A DNA stretch of 64,000 nt from Rusavskia elegans. Taxonomy: Eukaryota > Ascomycota > Lecanoromycetes > Teloschistales > Teloschistaceae. A program made the translations under genes and the position numbers. Each line of letters begins with the position of its first letter. The stretch's first letter is position 1. The stretch is taken from NCBI GenBank assembly GCA_011316305.1, contig SAUG01000092.1:206015-270014 (forward strand), given 5' to 3'. Of the stretch, positions 26,501-38,674 are shown piece after piece. The notes beneath the pieces are model-generated. The model worked only from the letters and a program-made list of their open reading frames with translations. It did no database searches and was not told where the DNA came from.

Positions 26501-28051
26501 TTAAATAGACATTTATATTCTATCTTTGCCGGAATAGATTGGAAAAAGCTATTAGAATTTGATATAGTAAATCCTTTAAAATTGATATGGTATAGGTTTT
26601 AGAGATTTCTAATCTAATCTATTCAAATAGTATAGATTTTTTAAATTGTTCTACGCGTTATTTTATCTATTTTTTCGTCTAAAACGTATATATTAGGCCT
26701 ATTAAACTAACATTCTTCTTTAAATTTAGCTTCGGCTCTTACCCTATTAAAAATCTATACTATTTACGCCCTAACCTATAAAATCCAATACTCTATTAAT
26801 ATAGGGTTTGAACTCTGAAATCTATACCAATCTAATCTATTCCGACGAGAAATATTCTAGATACTATTAGAGTTCTAATCTATCGAAAATCTACTTTTTA
26901 GATTTTTAGATTTTTAGATTATCTAGATTAATTAGATTAACTAGATCACTTCGATTATTTGGATTAAAATAGCTATCAGCCGGTTCAATTTGAAAATCTA
27001 TTTCAAGATCCGCTGATACGAATTCGAATAACTTTATTTTAGTTTAGAATCTATATATTAAATAGATTAGTACTTTTATATTCTATAAAGAATTCTAGAT
27101 AGTCTCTAGACGCTAGCTTTTTTAAACGAGGTATTCTTCTATATAATAGATAGGTTTTATAACCGTACTTTTTAAAATAGCCGAAATTTAATTAAAAAAT
27201 AGTTATTACCTCGAATAGAATCTTTAATTCGTATTTCTTTATCGGAATATAATTAGTAAAGAACTCTGATATTTAAATAATCTAAAACTATAATCTTTCG
27301 GATAGATTTACTTCGATTCTAAAAGAATTTTATTTCAATAATAAATAGGCTATCTTTATATTCGGAATATCCGTTTTATATTAGAATATTCGGTACTAAC
27401 AGCTATTAGATAATTTCTAAATTAGTAATAAAATTCAAAAACTTCTATTTGAATAATTTCTTTCTATCGGACAAAATAAATACTACTATAATATTAAATC
27501 TAATCGGAATAAATTTAAAATTTTAATAAATAATATTATCTACTTTTAATTATTAGTAATTAATATAGACTATTTAGAGATCTAGTTTTAAATAGACGAG
27601 ATATAAAATCTGTTTATATATATTTAACGCTAGTATTATCGGATTATGATTATAGATAATATAGTAAAAAGATTTATCTAAAGTTATTACTTTATAGAAT
27701 AATCTAGATACTTTATATTTATTCGTCGCTAGTATTTTATTACTATTAGTAATTTTTATTCTTTTAGCAGTTTCTATAAAATACTAGATAACGTTATTTC
27801 CGGCGTAAATAAATAGCTAGTACTAATTTTATATAAATTCTAATCTTTTTAATAGTTTGGCAGATATTACTACTAGCGCTATATTTTTTTTATATTCGGC
27901 TAAATTATTTTCTACTATATAATCATCTCTATAATATATAATATATAATATTATTTTATCTTTTCGATATATATATAGAAAATGAATATCTAAATCTAGA
28001 CCTTTATTATAAAAAATACTTTCTAGTACTAGATTATTGTTATAAATCATT
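23589..28051 (-). mobile_element. Ty1/copia pol relic, downstream part
   Basis: Minus-strand polyprotein remnant. From the right: the segment after the protease (27,829-28,050), integrase, and its C-terminal zone near 27,010-27,200 (IPRLKKLASRDYLEFF, which resembles fungal copia IPRLxKLAPRAxxGYL). Reverse transcriptase follows with LFIYRDIDKPIYIKPLSS near 24,910-24,970, a RALYGLKQSP-like block near 24,845-24,890 and the catalytic region LILFIDNI (family YVDD) near 24,725-24,770. RNase H lies near 23,600-24,300. All frames are broken by RIP stops. The element continues at 35,495, beyond the inserted gypsy element. Confidence 0.8.
26106..26227. repeat. Hairpin-forming inverted repeat
   Basis: The arms TTAGCCGTTTTAGCCGTCTTAG (26,106-26,127) and its near-exact reverse complement at 26,205-26,227 enclose 77 bp that also contain GGCTAAAAGCGGC and TTAGCCGG. 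It may be a small MITE or one end of a DNA transposon; no target duplication was found. It lies in the copia relic between integrase and reverse transcriptase. Confidence 0.55.
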
Positions 28052-28278
28052 TGAACTGCCTGGAATTTATATGGAATTCAGTGGATATAAAAACACTAGC
28101 CGATAGTGCCGGCTAACTAATACGCTGACTAAGCCCCGTTAATCGCGGCTTATTAGCTCTGCGGGATTCGTTATCTAATTAGGCCTAGCGCTCAGCCTTA
28201 TTCGCTTATTAATAGATAAACTTTCCACCTATATAAAAATATTAAACTATTATTATTATTTTAAATCGATCTATAATA
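28052..28278 (+). repeat. 5' LTR of the gypsy chromovirus
   Basis: Starts TGAACTGCC and ends CTATAATA (for CTATAACA). It is the same length as the copy at 35,268. The following bases ATTAGTAGTAGTAAAAG look like a RIP-altered primer-binding site just past the LTR. Confidence 0.9.
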
Positions 28279-28689
28279 ATTAGTAGTAGTAAAAGATTTT
28301 TTTATACGTACTATATAATATATATATAGCGTTTATAAATACTAATTTCTGTTTATAAATACTAATAATACTAGCAACGTTATTCGTATTCTCGAAGATA
28401 TTAATTATTTTAATTAAATATATTTTATTAGTAATATTTATTAAATAACTACCGTTTTTTACTAATAATACCGTATATATTCAAGTACGATAGAAATAAA
28501 CCGGTTTATTAATTAGACCCTAATTAATTACGATAGCGACGGACGAGCTATTCCTATTTTTTAATAATAGTACTATCCTTCTCGGGTACCAGCTCGTCGA
28601 GTTTATAGATAGAATCGGCCCTAGGTATATTAATAACCAGTACCAGGATATATTAGACTTATTAAACTTTATATATAATAATTATAGCG

Positions 28690-28870
28690 ACTCTAGGCCT
28701 TCTAGGACCGAAGCAGATAACGCCGTAGGCGCCAAAACAAGATCATCCTCCCGGCCATCCCGATCGCCTAGATAGCCCGACGAATGGTCAGACAACGGAG
28801 CTCCGGAACGATCCTGTGTATATACGAGCCCTCGCAAATTATCGAGCCTCCTTCAAAAGTAAAGAAAAGG
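28690..28870 (+). other. RIP-spared patch in gypsy gag
   Basis: About 180 bp with GC near balance and many CpA and TpG (for example CAAAACAAGATCATCC, GAATGGTCAGACAACGG), between strongly RIP-mutated flanks in the same element. The first codons seem to be gag N-terminal coding sequence. It is either a segment absent from the other genomic copies, hence not a RIP target, or a later patch. Confidence 0.65.
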
Positions 28871-31099
28871 AAGATACGGTCGATAAAACCCTAGCGGATC
28901 TCCCTATTTTATTTAAATCGGATATAATCCGGAAACTAAATATAGTATAAAGCTGCAACTCGGACCCGGTAATAATACGAGTCCTTAAAAAGCTAGAAAA
29001 ATAGAATATCGTAATCTAGATAGAATTTATAGAATTTCGCTAATAGAGTTAATAGAAGAAAAAGATATTTTTACTACCGTCCGAACTTCCTACGTTCTTT
29101 ACTAGAGCCGATAAATATAAAAAATTCGTTATAGGCGATATTAACTACTTCTATTCTTTCTATAATAATAAATCTATTAAAACCGGGCTTTATATCGAAT
29201 ATATAGGTAAAAGTATCTACTTCCGCGATATCTATATCTTTACCGAATAAGTTAAAAATATCGCTAGATTAAATAGTAAGGTTAAAGAGAACCTATAGAT
29301 ATATCTACGCGGTAAAATTCTATAATAATATTCTAATAAACTTCCGAATATAGAAAAGAAATATTTAATAAAGAATTTCGATATATAGATTAGCGCTTTA
29401 ATTACTCGCTTTAAACTATTAATAGAAAAAAGAATACGTATTTTAAATAAAGAAAAATATATTATTAAAAATATAAGCTACTATTATAAACCTCGCGAAT
29501 AAAATAAGACTAAACTTTAAACTATAAAAATTACTAAAATAACTAATATTCGATAAATTATTATATAGATATAAACAGGTCTCGCTACTTCTTTTTATAC
29601 TACCTTTATTTTTAAATTAATAGAAAAGACTATAATTAATATATTCTTTTAATTAATAGATAATTATAAACTCGAAATCTATACTATAGAAAAAGACTAC
29701 TTCCGGTAATTCCGGGAAATATCTTCTAATAATTCTAGCTATTAATAAATAGGAAATCCGTTTCTATTCCGGCCCTAACCGGTATTAGGAAATATAGTAC
29801 GCTAATCGATATTTAGTTTCGGCCCTTTTAAATATAAATATTAGTATTCTATAGTTTAGTAGGTTTTTTAGCCTTCCTAGAAATATTAGCCTCCTTTTAT
29901 TAAAAGGGATCTACTAGGAACGCCTCCTATCTAAAGTAGTATAAATTCCCTTAACTCTATATTTATAAATAGATTAGGAAATCTATAAAGGAATTCCTTC
30001 CTAATATAGTAGAATTTTACGCTAGTATATAGTAATAAACCTTAAGGATCTTATAATAACCAGTCTTAAAAAAGATTTTACTTCGGCCTAAATTTTTAAT
30101 ATTTAACGCTACTAGCTCCGCTTTAATAAATCTATTAAATAGAAGTTTATAAAAACGTATATAGCGAAGATTATTCTACTATAAAAAAAGTTTATATTTA
30201 ATATTCCGAATAGAATCCCGTCTATAAATATTATAGTAATAGGTCCGCCGAACCTTATAATAAAAAGGTCGAATATTATAATAGAACTTATAAGAAATTA
30301 GAATATAAAAAAGTTAGCCAGAATTTTATTAATACTAGACCGAAGGTTTTATATTCGTATTAGAAATATAACGCTTTATTTAAGTTATATAATAAATTAT
30401 TTAAGTATTTTAAAACCGTTTACTAGAATATAGAAGATAATAAAGCCGAAATATAAATACTTATCGCCGATAAATAATCTTCTAGTAAAAAAGATACTTT
30501 TATACCTCGCGTAATCGTTTTAAATAGTAAATAGGTTATAGAAACTAGTTTAGCTTTTAAATATTTCTATTATACTATATTTCTATTAGCTTTCTATCCG
30601 GATATATCCGATACTAAAGATATATATATTAATTTAGTATATACTATATTAATAGCCGATAGAATATTTATTCTGAAAAATATTAAAATTAAAAAACTAT
30701 CGAAAAAGATTTCTATTTATAATATAAGTAAATAAATCTATCGAACCGATAAATTCGTAGTTTTTACTTTCTATTTAAAGGGCGATTTAGCTATTATAAA
30801 ACTTATAAGTAAGATCTATATTATTAAAGATCTATAAACTAATCTATTACTAGATATAAAAATTTTAATTTCGGAAGGAATAATTTAAGATTATTAAAAA
30901 TAGTAAATTATTATCGGTAGTTATAAAAATTTTAAAATTAACTTTAACTCCTATATATATAAGGAATCTAACCTTAGGCGTACTATTAGAATTTAAAATA
31001 GTATTATTTTAAAACCTAATAGAGATATACAAGTTCTAGTATAATATCGAAATAATATTTTCGGAAACCGTAATTTCTTTTTCGAATCTAAATTAAAGT

Positions 31100-34000
31100 T
31101 AATTCCGAAAATAAACTTTAGCTTTTAATAGTAGCGTTTTTATTTATATAGTCGATACTTTCTTTAGCTTTATAAATATCTATAATATAAACTATTCGCT
31201 AGTAATTCTATCTAAATAAACCCGGCTTAGAAAAATTATCGAAAATCGGTATAAAGGATATTATACCGCTGCTTCTAATATAATTCCGCTTACTATAGAA
31301 TTAACCTGGAATACTATTAAATATACTATTAAGAAATTAGTAAAAAAAGCAGCTATTAAAGCTACTGCGATATTTACTATTACCGCGGTTATATAAAATA
31401 GAATCGTATATTATCTAGAATTACTTAATATAGTTAGCGCGCGGAATATTTTAACGAATTAGAACGTTTTCTACCTGGCTAATAAAATAAATCTTAGCGA
31501 GAATTTAGCAAGACTTAGTACGAATTTAGCTAAAAATATCGAATTTACTAAATTAGCCTTTTCTACTATATCTATTAGTTCTAAACTAGAATACCGCCTA
31601 TCTAATAGTATTACGGTTTACGGTAAACTACCAGTAGCGTAATAATTAGCCGCTATTACCGAGAAATATAAAGATATATTTATCGATTAGAGAACTATAA
31701 TAGATATTTTTAAAAAGAAATAGATACTAATACTTTTAAAGAAAGGAATAAAGCCTATAGTTTTAAAGGTTTATAATCTAAACTATATAAACCGTTATAA
31801 ATTTAATAAAACCTTTAATAAATTTTATAAATAAAGTAAAATAAAATATTCTAAATAGCTAACGCCTTTTATATACCCTGTTTTTATAGTATAGAAGACT
31901 TTCCTAGATAGTACGAAGAAGAGACGAATAGTAGTTAATATTCGAGGCTTTAACGCTATTACGGAATCGGATAGCTATCCTCTTTTACTATAAATAAATA
32001 TTATTACTTTAGTATTAGGATATATCTATATTTCTATTATTAATACTATAGGATAGTTTTATTAGTTTAGAATCGAACGCTATAATTATTATAAACTTAT
32101 TATAATTTCTTATCGCGGATAGAAATAAGCTTCGGTAACGTTTATAGAATATAAAGATTTATCGCTATATATATAGCGCTAGACCGATAAACTATTTTAT
32201 CTATTTAAAGATTTCGCTAAAACCTATATAAATAATATTATTATCTTTTTATATAGCTTAGAAGAATATTTAGAATATTTAAATCAAGTTTTCGCTCTAT
32301 TCTAAAAAAAAACGAATTAGTCTCGCGCTTTTTAAATTATTTATAGGGTATCTTTTAGTTCGCCTGTTTAAATAACGCGTTAATATACTAGGAATAATTA
32401 TTTTAGAAGATAAAATTAAAGCTATTTTAAAAAAGACTTTTTCTAAATATCTATAGAATCTAGAAATCTATTTTAGAATAACTAGCTAGCTATATTATAT
32501 AATCGCAGGATATATATAGCTCGCCGAACCTTTATAAAAAAGAAAATTCTACTTATAAAAAGACTTGGATAAAGCTTTAAAGAATTTAAATATAAGCTCT
32601 AATTAACGAAGTTAAAATATAATCCTATTCTAGAAGAAAAGGAATTATATCGGATACTATAAATAGTATTCGAACTACTAATTTTTTTCTATTATTTCGA
32701 CTCTATAAGGAAGCTCTACGTCGACCTAGATATATTAAAGTAATTCGGCTTTATAGTAATCATCTACTATATTAAAGGAGACTCCGATAAAGATTTTCTA
32801 TCTACTAAAGTATAGCTAATAATATTCCTAAGTAAATACCTTAATAGCGCTAAATAGAATTATTAGCCTACCGAATTAGAAGTCGCTAGAATTATCTAGA
32901 TAGTAAGAAAAGTTTATTATCTTATCGATTTATTATTTAAACTACTAGTAATTATATATACTAAATATTCGGCAGCGGTCCCGATTTTAAAATAGACTTT
33001 ATTAAAAATAATAAATACTAATAAACTAAATCTAAGATTTATTCGTATATTATAGTACCTTTCGGCTTTTAATATTAAATTACGCTATAAGGTAGATAGG
33101 ACTAATATCGTTCCTAATATCTTATTATAATTCGATATAAAGATCTTCTATACGCCGGTTAAAAATAAAAAAGGTATCCTAGATATATTATATAGAAATA
33201 CTAAGTTTAATAATAAAATAGAAATTCTATAATACGCTCCGAATACCGTTATATCTATATACTATATAACGCTCGTCGAAATAATAAACGAGTTTAAATA
33301 ATATATTAAAAAGAGCTACGTTAATAATAAACGATAGACTAAAATTATTATAATACTACGAATCTAGGAACTAGATTCTAATATTAAAAATAATAAATAT
33401 CGTATACTAGATATTAATTTCCGAATATATAATAAACTCTTCTACTACGTTTCTAAAAATAGCCGAAATTAATTCTATATTCCGGAAAAGTTTATAGGCA
33501 AAGTTATTAGCGAAGCTTATAACCGATATTATTAAAGATATTATTATATATACGAGGAACTCTATCTATCGATCTTTATTCGTAATATATATAAGAAGAT
33601 TAAAGAATATATAGAATACTACTAGTAATACTAGTTAAATTAAACGAAGTAGTATAGGCTCTATAGCTTCTTTAATCTAATTCTTCCGAAAGTACCGTTT
33701 TAAATAATTACGATAGACTTCGTACTCGTATTACCTATAAAGTTTTCTACTAAAGATTATATACTAATAATTATATATAAATATACTAAAAAGGTTCTAC
33801 TAATTCCTAGATAGATTATTTACTTTATAGTTAATTAGGCGAACCTTATTATTACTATTTTACTCGAATATAACTAGGGAATCCTATTAGCTATTATTAG
33901 TAATAAAGATTATAAATTTATATTATCCTTCTAGCGCTAGATTTTCTAGAAACTAGGAATAAAAATTCTAGTATCTACGGTATATTATCTCTAAACCGAT

Positions 34001-34800
34001 AAATAATCGAAACGAATTAATTAAATAGTAGAAATTAGTTTCCGCTTCTAATTTATAGAATATCCGGATAAAAATTAGATTAAAGCTATTCTATTTCTAT
34101 AGTTCGCGTTTAATAACATAACTAGTTTTACTACTAGTACAGTCCTTAACGAACTAATACTAGGCTTTCGATCTAAAAATACGATTAGTATTTTATCGGA
34201 CCTACTACTAGAAAATATAGAACGCCTAAAATCTATTAAACGTATAGAAGTAGAAAATATAATAGCTTTTAGTACTGCTTTCTTTAAAGTCCGATATAAT
34301 AATCTATATAAGGCTAGATTCTTTAAACTAAGTAATAAAATTTTCCTAAAGCTTTATTATAGATATACGCTACTAGATATTACTAATCGAAATCTTTCGT
34401 ATTAACGAGCTGGTCCGTTTAAAGTAATTTATAAAATCGGGTATTTCGTATACGAATTAGAATTTCTTACTACTATAAAGATCTAGCCTATTATTTCTAT
34501 AGCCTAATTATAACTAGCGCCTATCGGCGATAATTTTTTTAATCGGTTTCCGGTTAATAATAAGTTTTCTACCGTCGAAATAGAATTTCTAAAAGAAGAT
34601 CCTAACTAGTTCGAAGTAGAATAAATTATAGATCGGTAAAAGGTACGCTAGCGCTTCTAGTATCTAGTTAAATAGAAAAGCTATAGGCTATAATATAATA
34701 GCTAGTATAGATTATAAAATTTAACGTACTATATAGATTTTATTAACGAATATAATAAATATTTTCCTCTTTTATCTAGACTTCGTTAATAGTAATAGTC
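31100..34800 (+). pseudogene. Gypsy pol polyprotein relic with chromodomain
   Basis: The plus-strand frame shows reverse transcriptase (RRIVVNIRGFNAITESDSYP at about 31,920-31,985; TYINNIIIF, family AYIDDIVVF, at 32,222-32,250). RNase H-like sequence follows (YQPTELEVARI near 32,868 and YTKYSAAVPILK near 32,960). An integrase zinc-binding region lies near 33,470-33,660 and the catalytic core, opening LPKVPFQIITIDFV, runs from about 33,685 to 34,240. At the C-terminus, 34,600-34,780, is a chromodomain (FQYLVKWKGY-type motif, here F-YLVK-KSY). Glutamine, arginine and tryptophan codons have become stops. No product is expected. Confidence 0.88.
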
Positions 34801-35267
34801 TAATTATATTCTAGCGGTATTATAGTAATCGAAGCTTTAAATATCCGCGCCGCTAGCAGACTCTCTATACTATTTCGAACTAAAATTAAAGCGTTTATAA
34901 ATTATTATATCTTACCGGCGCTTTATATATTCGACCTAGTATAATTATATTTTTTTTATATTCGATAAAGTACTACTACTATCTATTAGATTCTAATTTA
35001 AAGATTCTATTACTATACGCTATAGTATAGTAGTAGTACGTACCGCCTCTATTTAAATAATAAAAAAATTAGCTCGGCCGTTCTATTAGCCGCTCTTTAT
35101 TATTTAGGGGTTCTAGTATAGCTCGGGTTCGATTTCTAGTAGCGCTATTTTCTTTTTAATCTTTTAGCGCCTTTATTTTTAATATTTTTAAAGTTTTTAA
35201 ATATTTAATACGAGCGTATCGAAGGCGATACTATTTTTTCGTTTTATAGTATTTATTATAAGCTATT

Positions 35268-35494
35268 TAAACTATCTGGAACTTATATAGAATTTAGTAG
35301 ATATAGTAATACTGGCCGATAGTACTGGCTGACTAATACGCTGACTAAGCTCTGTTAACCGCGGCTTATTAACCCTGCGAGATTCGTTATCTAATTAGAT
35401 CTAGCGTTCAGTCTTATTCGCTTGTTTATAGATGAACTTTCTATCTATATAGAAACATCAAACTATTATTATTATCTTAAATCGATCTATAACA
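35268..35494 (+). repeat. 3' LTR of the gypsy chromovirus
   Basis: 227 bp; begins TAAACTATC (for TGAACTGCC) and ends CTATAACA. It aligns without gaps in length to 28,052-28,278. Confidence 0.9.
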
Positions 35495-37291
35495 ATTATA
35501 TATAAATTTAGATATATAATAGATATTTAGTAATATTATAATTCTCTTTCCTTTTGATATTACTATATTAATCATTATTTTACCATATATCATAATATAT
35601 ATAGAACTTTTACCGGCTAGAAATTAGAATCTATCGATATAATTAGATTTATTAATAAACCGGTATACTATTATATTATTATATATATAGATTTCTAAAT
35701 CGTAATCTATTATCTATAAAGATTCAAAGTAATAGTTAATAGTAAAAATAGTAGAAATAGGATCATTAAAGCTACTAATATCTAGTAGCTATTTCGGAAT
35801 TTTATTATTATTTTTCTTTTTTTCTTTCTTTATATTCTTTTACTTTTTTAAAAGCTTTCTCTATATTTATTTTAATCTTCGGGTCTTTTATTTTATTATA
35901 TACCTTTTTTTAATAGTTAGATTAGATTTAAAGTTTACTAATTTACTAAAGCGATTAGAATAGAAATAGTTATATTTATTATATTAATCTATTTTTCTAT
36001 AGAAATACTCGGAGGTTTTATTTAGTTTTTTTTTTAAATAATAGATTTTATAACTTATTATATAGCTTTTTTAAACTTTTACTAATAGTAAATACTATAT
36101 AGATAGTCGATAATTAAGAGTTCGTAATTTTATATAGATAAATAGAATTATAGAATCTTTCTATTTCTCTAAATAGGCAGGTTTTATAGTTTTTAATAGA
36201 TTTATTTATCGGATGTTTATCTATTCGAATAAATATTAAATTATATTTACTAATAGTAATAATAAAATTATAGTAATACCTTTTAGTATTTACTATTTTT
36301 TCAAGACAAAATTTACTTTCTAGTATATATATCCGTCTTTAGTCGTCTAACTATAATTCAATAATCTGTTTATTAGATTATCAAGCTTTAAATTTAATAT
36401 AGTAATATTCAAATTCTAGAATTTTCGTTAAATCGGACAGTATAAATTTAGATTTTAGAACTCGAAGAAAACTCTATAGATAAATCTCTATTTTTTTAAA
36501 AAAAAGAAAATTTTTTAGATTAACTATATTTTATAAAAATTTAATAATTTTATTAAATATATTATATTCTTTTTTCTATTTTACTATTTTGAATTTATAT
36601 TACTATATTTACAATAGTAATTATATTTATATTATCTATAAAATTTAGCTTTAGTTCTATTAGATATAGTATATAGTTAGATTTAATAGATTTCGATATA
36701 TTAATAAATTTCTAGATTAGAAAATTAATAGTTCGATTTCTAACTACTATAATCTATAGGTCCTAATCTTTTATTTAATCGAATACAATTTTATATTTAC
36801 TAGTTATTATAAATAAAGTATATATATATTAAAGTTAAAAAAGAATTATCGCTGCCGTAAATCGGATACGAGATTTTTTAGCTCTCTACTAAATCTCCGA
36901 TCGGGTTAATCGGAAAGTTAGTAAAAAATAAAAAATAGATATTTTACTACTGGACTGCAGCGTTTAGTAATAGATTATATAGTAGATAAAATGATATAAT
37001 TAGATATAATAGAGTAAAATTATCGAAAAGAATAATAATAGCGCTGCTAGCTATAGCTTTTAAAAATTTTATAAAAAAGAGAATTTTAATAAAAAGTTTT
37101 TTCTATTTATATTAATTAAATAGATAGATATATAAATACTATATTCGTAACTAATTTATTTCAATAGTAAATTTTCTTTTTAGAATTTTCGATAAAAATT
37201 TTTATTAGCGTAATTATACCGGAAATAAATAAATAAAAAATATTTAAATAATTATAAATACAAAAGATTAGACTGTCGAACTTATAACTAT
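35495..37291 (-). mobile_element. Ty1/copia relic, upstream part (gag and protease)
   Basis: The minus strand reads IIDYDLEIYIYNN near 35,680-35,720, the RIP-altered copia protease motif WIIDSGA.xHIxNN. It goes on through KGKRIIILLNIYYISKF (family LxNVxYxPxF), ending at the gypsy LTR. The same phrase resumes at 28,050 with NLVLES. The two halves are therefore one protein gene split by the gypsy insertion. Upstream the relic is gag-like and unidentifiable. It holds the tRNA-headed repeat at 36,790-36,962. Confidence 0.75.
36790..36962 (-). mobile_element. tRNA-like-headed short element, copy L
   Basis: On the minus strand, homology with 39,722-39,895 starts abruptly at CGCTGCAGTCCAGTAG. The head has A-box-like CAGTCCAGTAG (RIP-altered ..AGTGG), a possible T arm AAATC-loop-GATTT near 36,855-36,875, and acceptor-like ends CGCTGC and GCAGCG that pair. 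An AT-rich body of about 60 bp follows. The layout resembles the SINE at 20,757, including a long gap between the boxes. It may be a second SINE family; an intron-bearing tRNA pseudogene is the alternative. Confidence 0.5.
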
Positions 37292-38674
37292 TGATATATA
37301 TAAAGGTAAATATTTAGTAATTAATTATTTACTAAATTAAAATCTATCTAGATCTATTTTCTAAATAGTTATAAAAAGGACCGTAATCGGGAAGCATTAT
37401 ACTATCACTAAAAAACACTATAGAAAATACTAAAAAATACTATTATCTAATATAATATAGATTATCCGTATTAACTACTTAAAAGATATTAATCTATAGG
37501 GCAAACTTTTAGCGTATATAATATTTAGTACTATATACTTTTTTAGTAGTTAAAGTTTAGTTTAGTTAATATAATAAAGGTTACTTTCCTTTAATATCGT
37601 TCTCTACTATCTCTATCGGCCTAAATTCTTTCTATCGGCCTAAATTATTAACTAAAGAATATTATAATCTTAGTATTACTCTTTTAAATATAGAGTATCC
37701 GAGTCTACTATTTATAATATTATACTATCTAGGGTGAACCTTTAGTATTAATAGATCCTATTACCTCTCTATTATAGGACTAAATTAGCTAAACGCGCTC
37801 GTATAGTAACTAGAAAAAAAGGTCGGGGAGGAGCTATATAAGGAAAAGAAACTATAATATAAGATATAATACAAGGTATAATACGAGGAACTATATAAAG
37901 AGCTATACGAGCTATATAAAATCGAAGAAAAAAAGATTCCGAACTTTTTTAGAGTTCTCTAAACCTTTCTACTAGCGACGATAAATAGCTATTACCTCTA
38001 ATATAAGGCCGAAGAAGTCGCGAAAATCGAGGAAGTCGAAAAGGTTATATAGAAAGATTATAAAATAGAGTTAAAAGAATTAGTAAACGATCTCGACGCT
38101 TCGACGTTATTATAAACGATAATAAAGCAAGCGATTAAAAGATTATAGAGCGAGGCTAGCAAGTAAAGAAAAAGTCGGCAAGATAGTTATAGATAGAAGT
38201 AGAAAAGCGTTAAGCGCTAACGTAATATATAATTAAAAGTTTCTAAGTATATAGAGTTAAACGCTCTATAATAATGAAATAAAATAGTTTATTAGCTTTC
38301 GCGTAGTAGAAATAAATATATATAGGTAAAAATTAGAGCTAAAATCGCTATATTCGATAAAAATAGCAAGATAGAAAAGATAGTAGAATAGTAATTTAGT
38401 ACTTCTATTAGTTAAATTACGTTTAATAAATATAGTATTTTATAGTAATCTCTATAGTAATATTTAGTATCTCTAATAGTATTTTTTAATAATAGTATAG
38501 TGCCTTCCGATTACGATCCTATAAATACTAAAAGGCAAGACGAGGATATTTAGAAAGTATCAGTATTTAATTAAACAATTTACGTAACTTTAACGTATAC
38601 GCGCGTTAGATAAATAAATATTTATCAGAAATCTTTATATATTATTTCCTTTCGCCAGCCTATATAGGCTGACA
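37292..38674 (-). repeat. 5' LTR of the copia element, split by an insertion
   Basis: The LTR pieces are 37,292-37,377 and 38,521-38,674, together about 240 bp, matching 23,356-23,588. On the minus strand the LTR starts TGTCAGCC at 38,674 and ends ATATATCA at 37,292, so it has canonical TG..CA ends. The DNA between the pieces is the TIR element at 37,378-38,520. Confidence 0.72.
37378..38520. mobile_element. DNA transposon with ~54-bp terminal inverted repeats
   Basis: The left end AGGACCGTAATCGGGAAGCA and the reverse complement of the right end, AGGATCGTAATCGGAAGGCA, stay aligned for about 54 bp (37,378-37,431 and 38,467-38,520). Mismatches are nearly all C/T or G/A. The 1,143-bp element sits in a copia LTR. 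The plus strand at about 37,720-38,270 carries a lysine/glutamate-rich coiled-coil-like coding relic with RIP stops, not assignable to a transposase family. A clean target duplication is not visible, so the superfamily is open. Confidence 0.75.

Larger units (their letters stand above)
28052..35494 (+). mobile_element. Nearly full-length Ty3/gypsy chromovirus, RIP-inactivated
   Basis: A 7.44-kb element with two 227-bp LTRs, inserted in the protease-integrase interval of an older copia element that runs the other way. The order gag (about 28.5-30.5 kb), protease, reverse transcriptase, RNase H, integrase, chromodomain is that of chromoviruses. It is inactive because RIP stops interrupt every domain. 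A target-site duplication could not be recognised. The LTR copies share their landmarks (TAATACGCTGACTAAG, GATTCGTTATCTAATTAG) and differ largely by transitions. Confidence 0.92.

Noticed and set aside
27829..28050. 73-codon minus-strand ORF ending at the gypsy LTR
   Set aside because: It is a surviving open stretch of the copia polyprotein relic, cut by the gypsy insertion. It is not an independent gene.
28047..35499. Five-base target duplication of the gypsy element
   Set aside because: The flanks TCATT and ATTAT do not match even allowing RIP transitions, so none is claimed.
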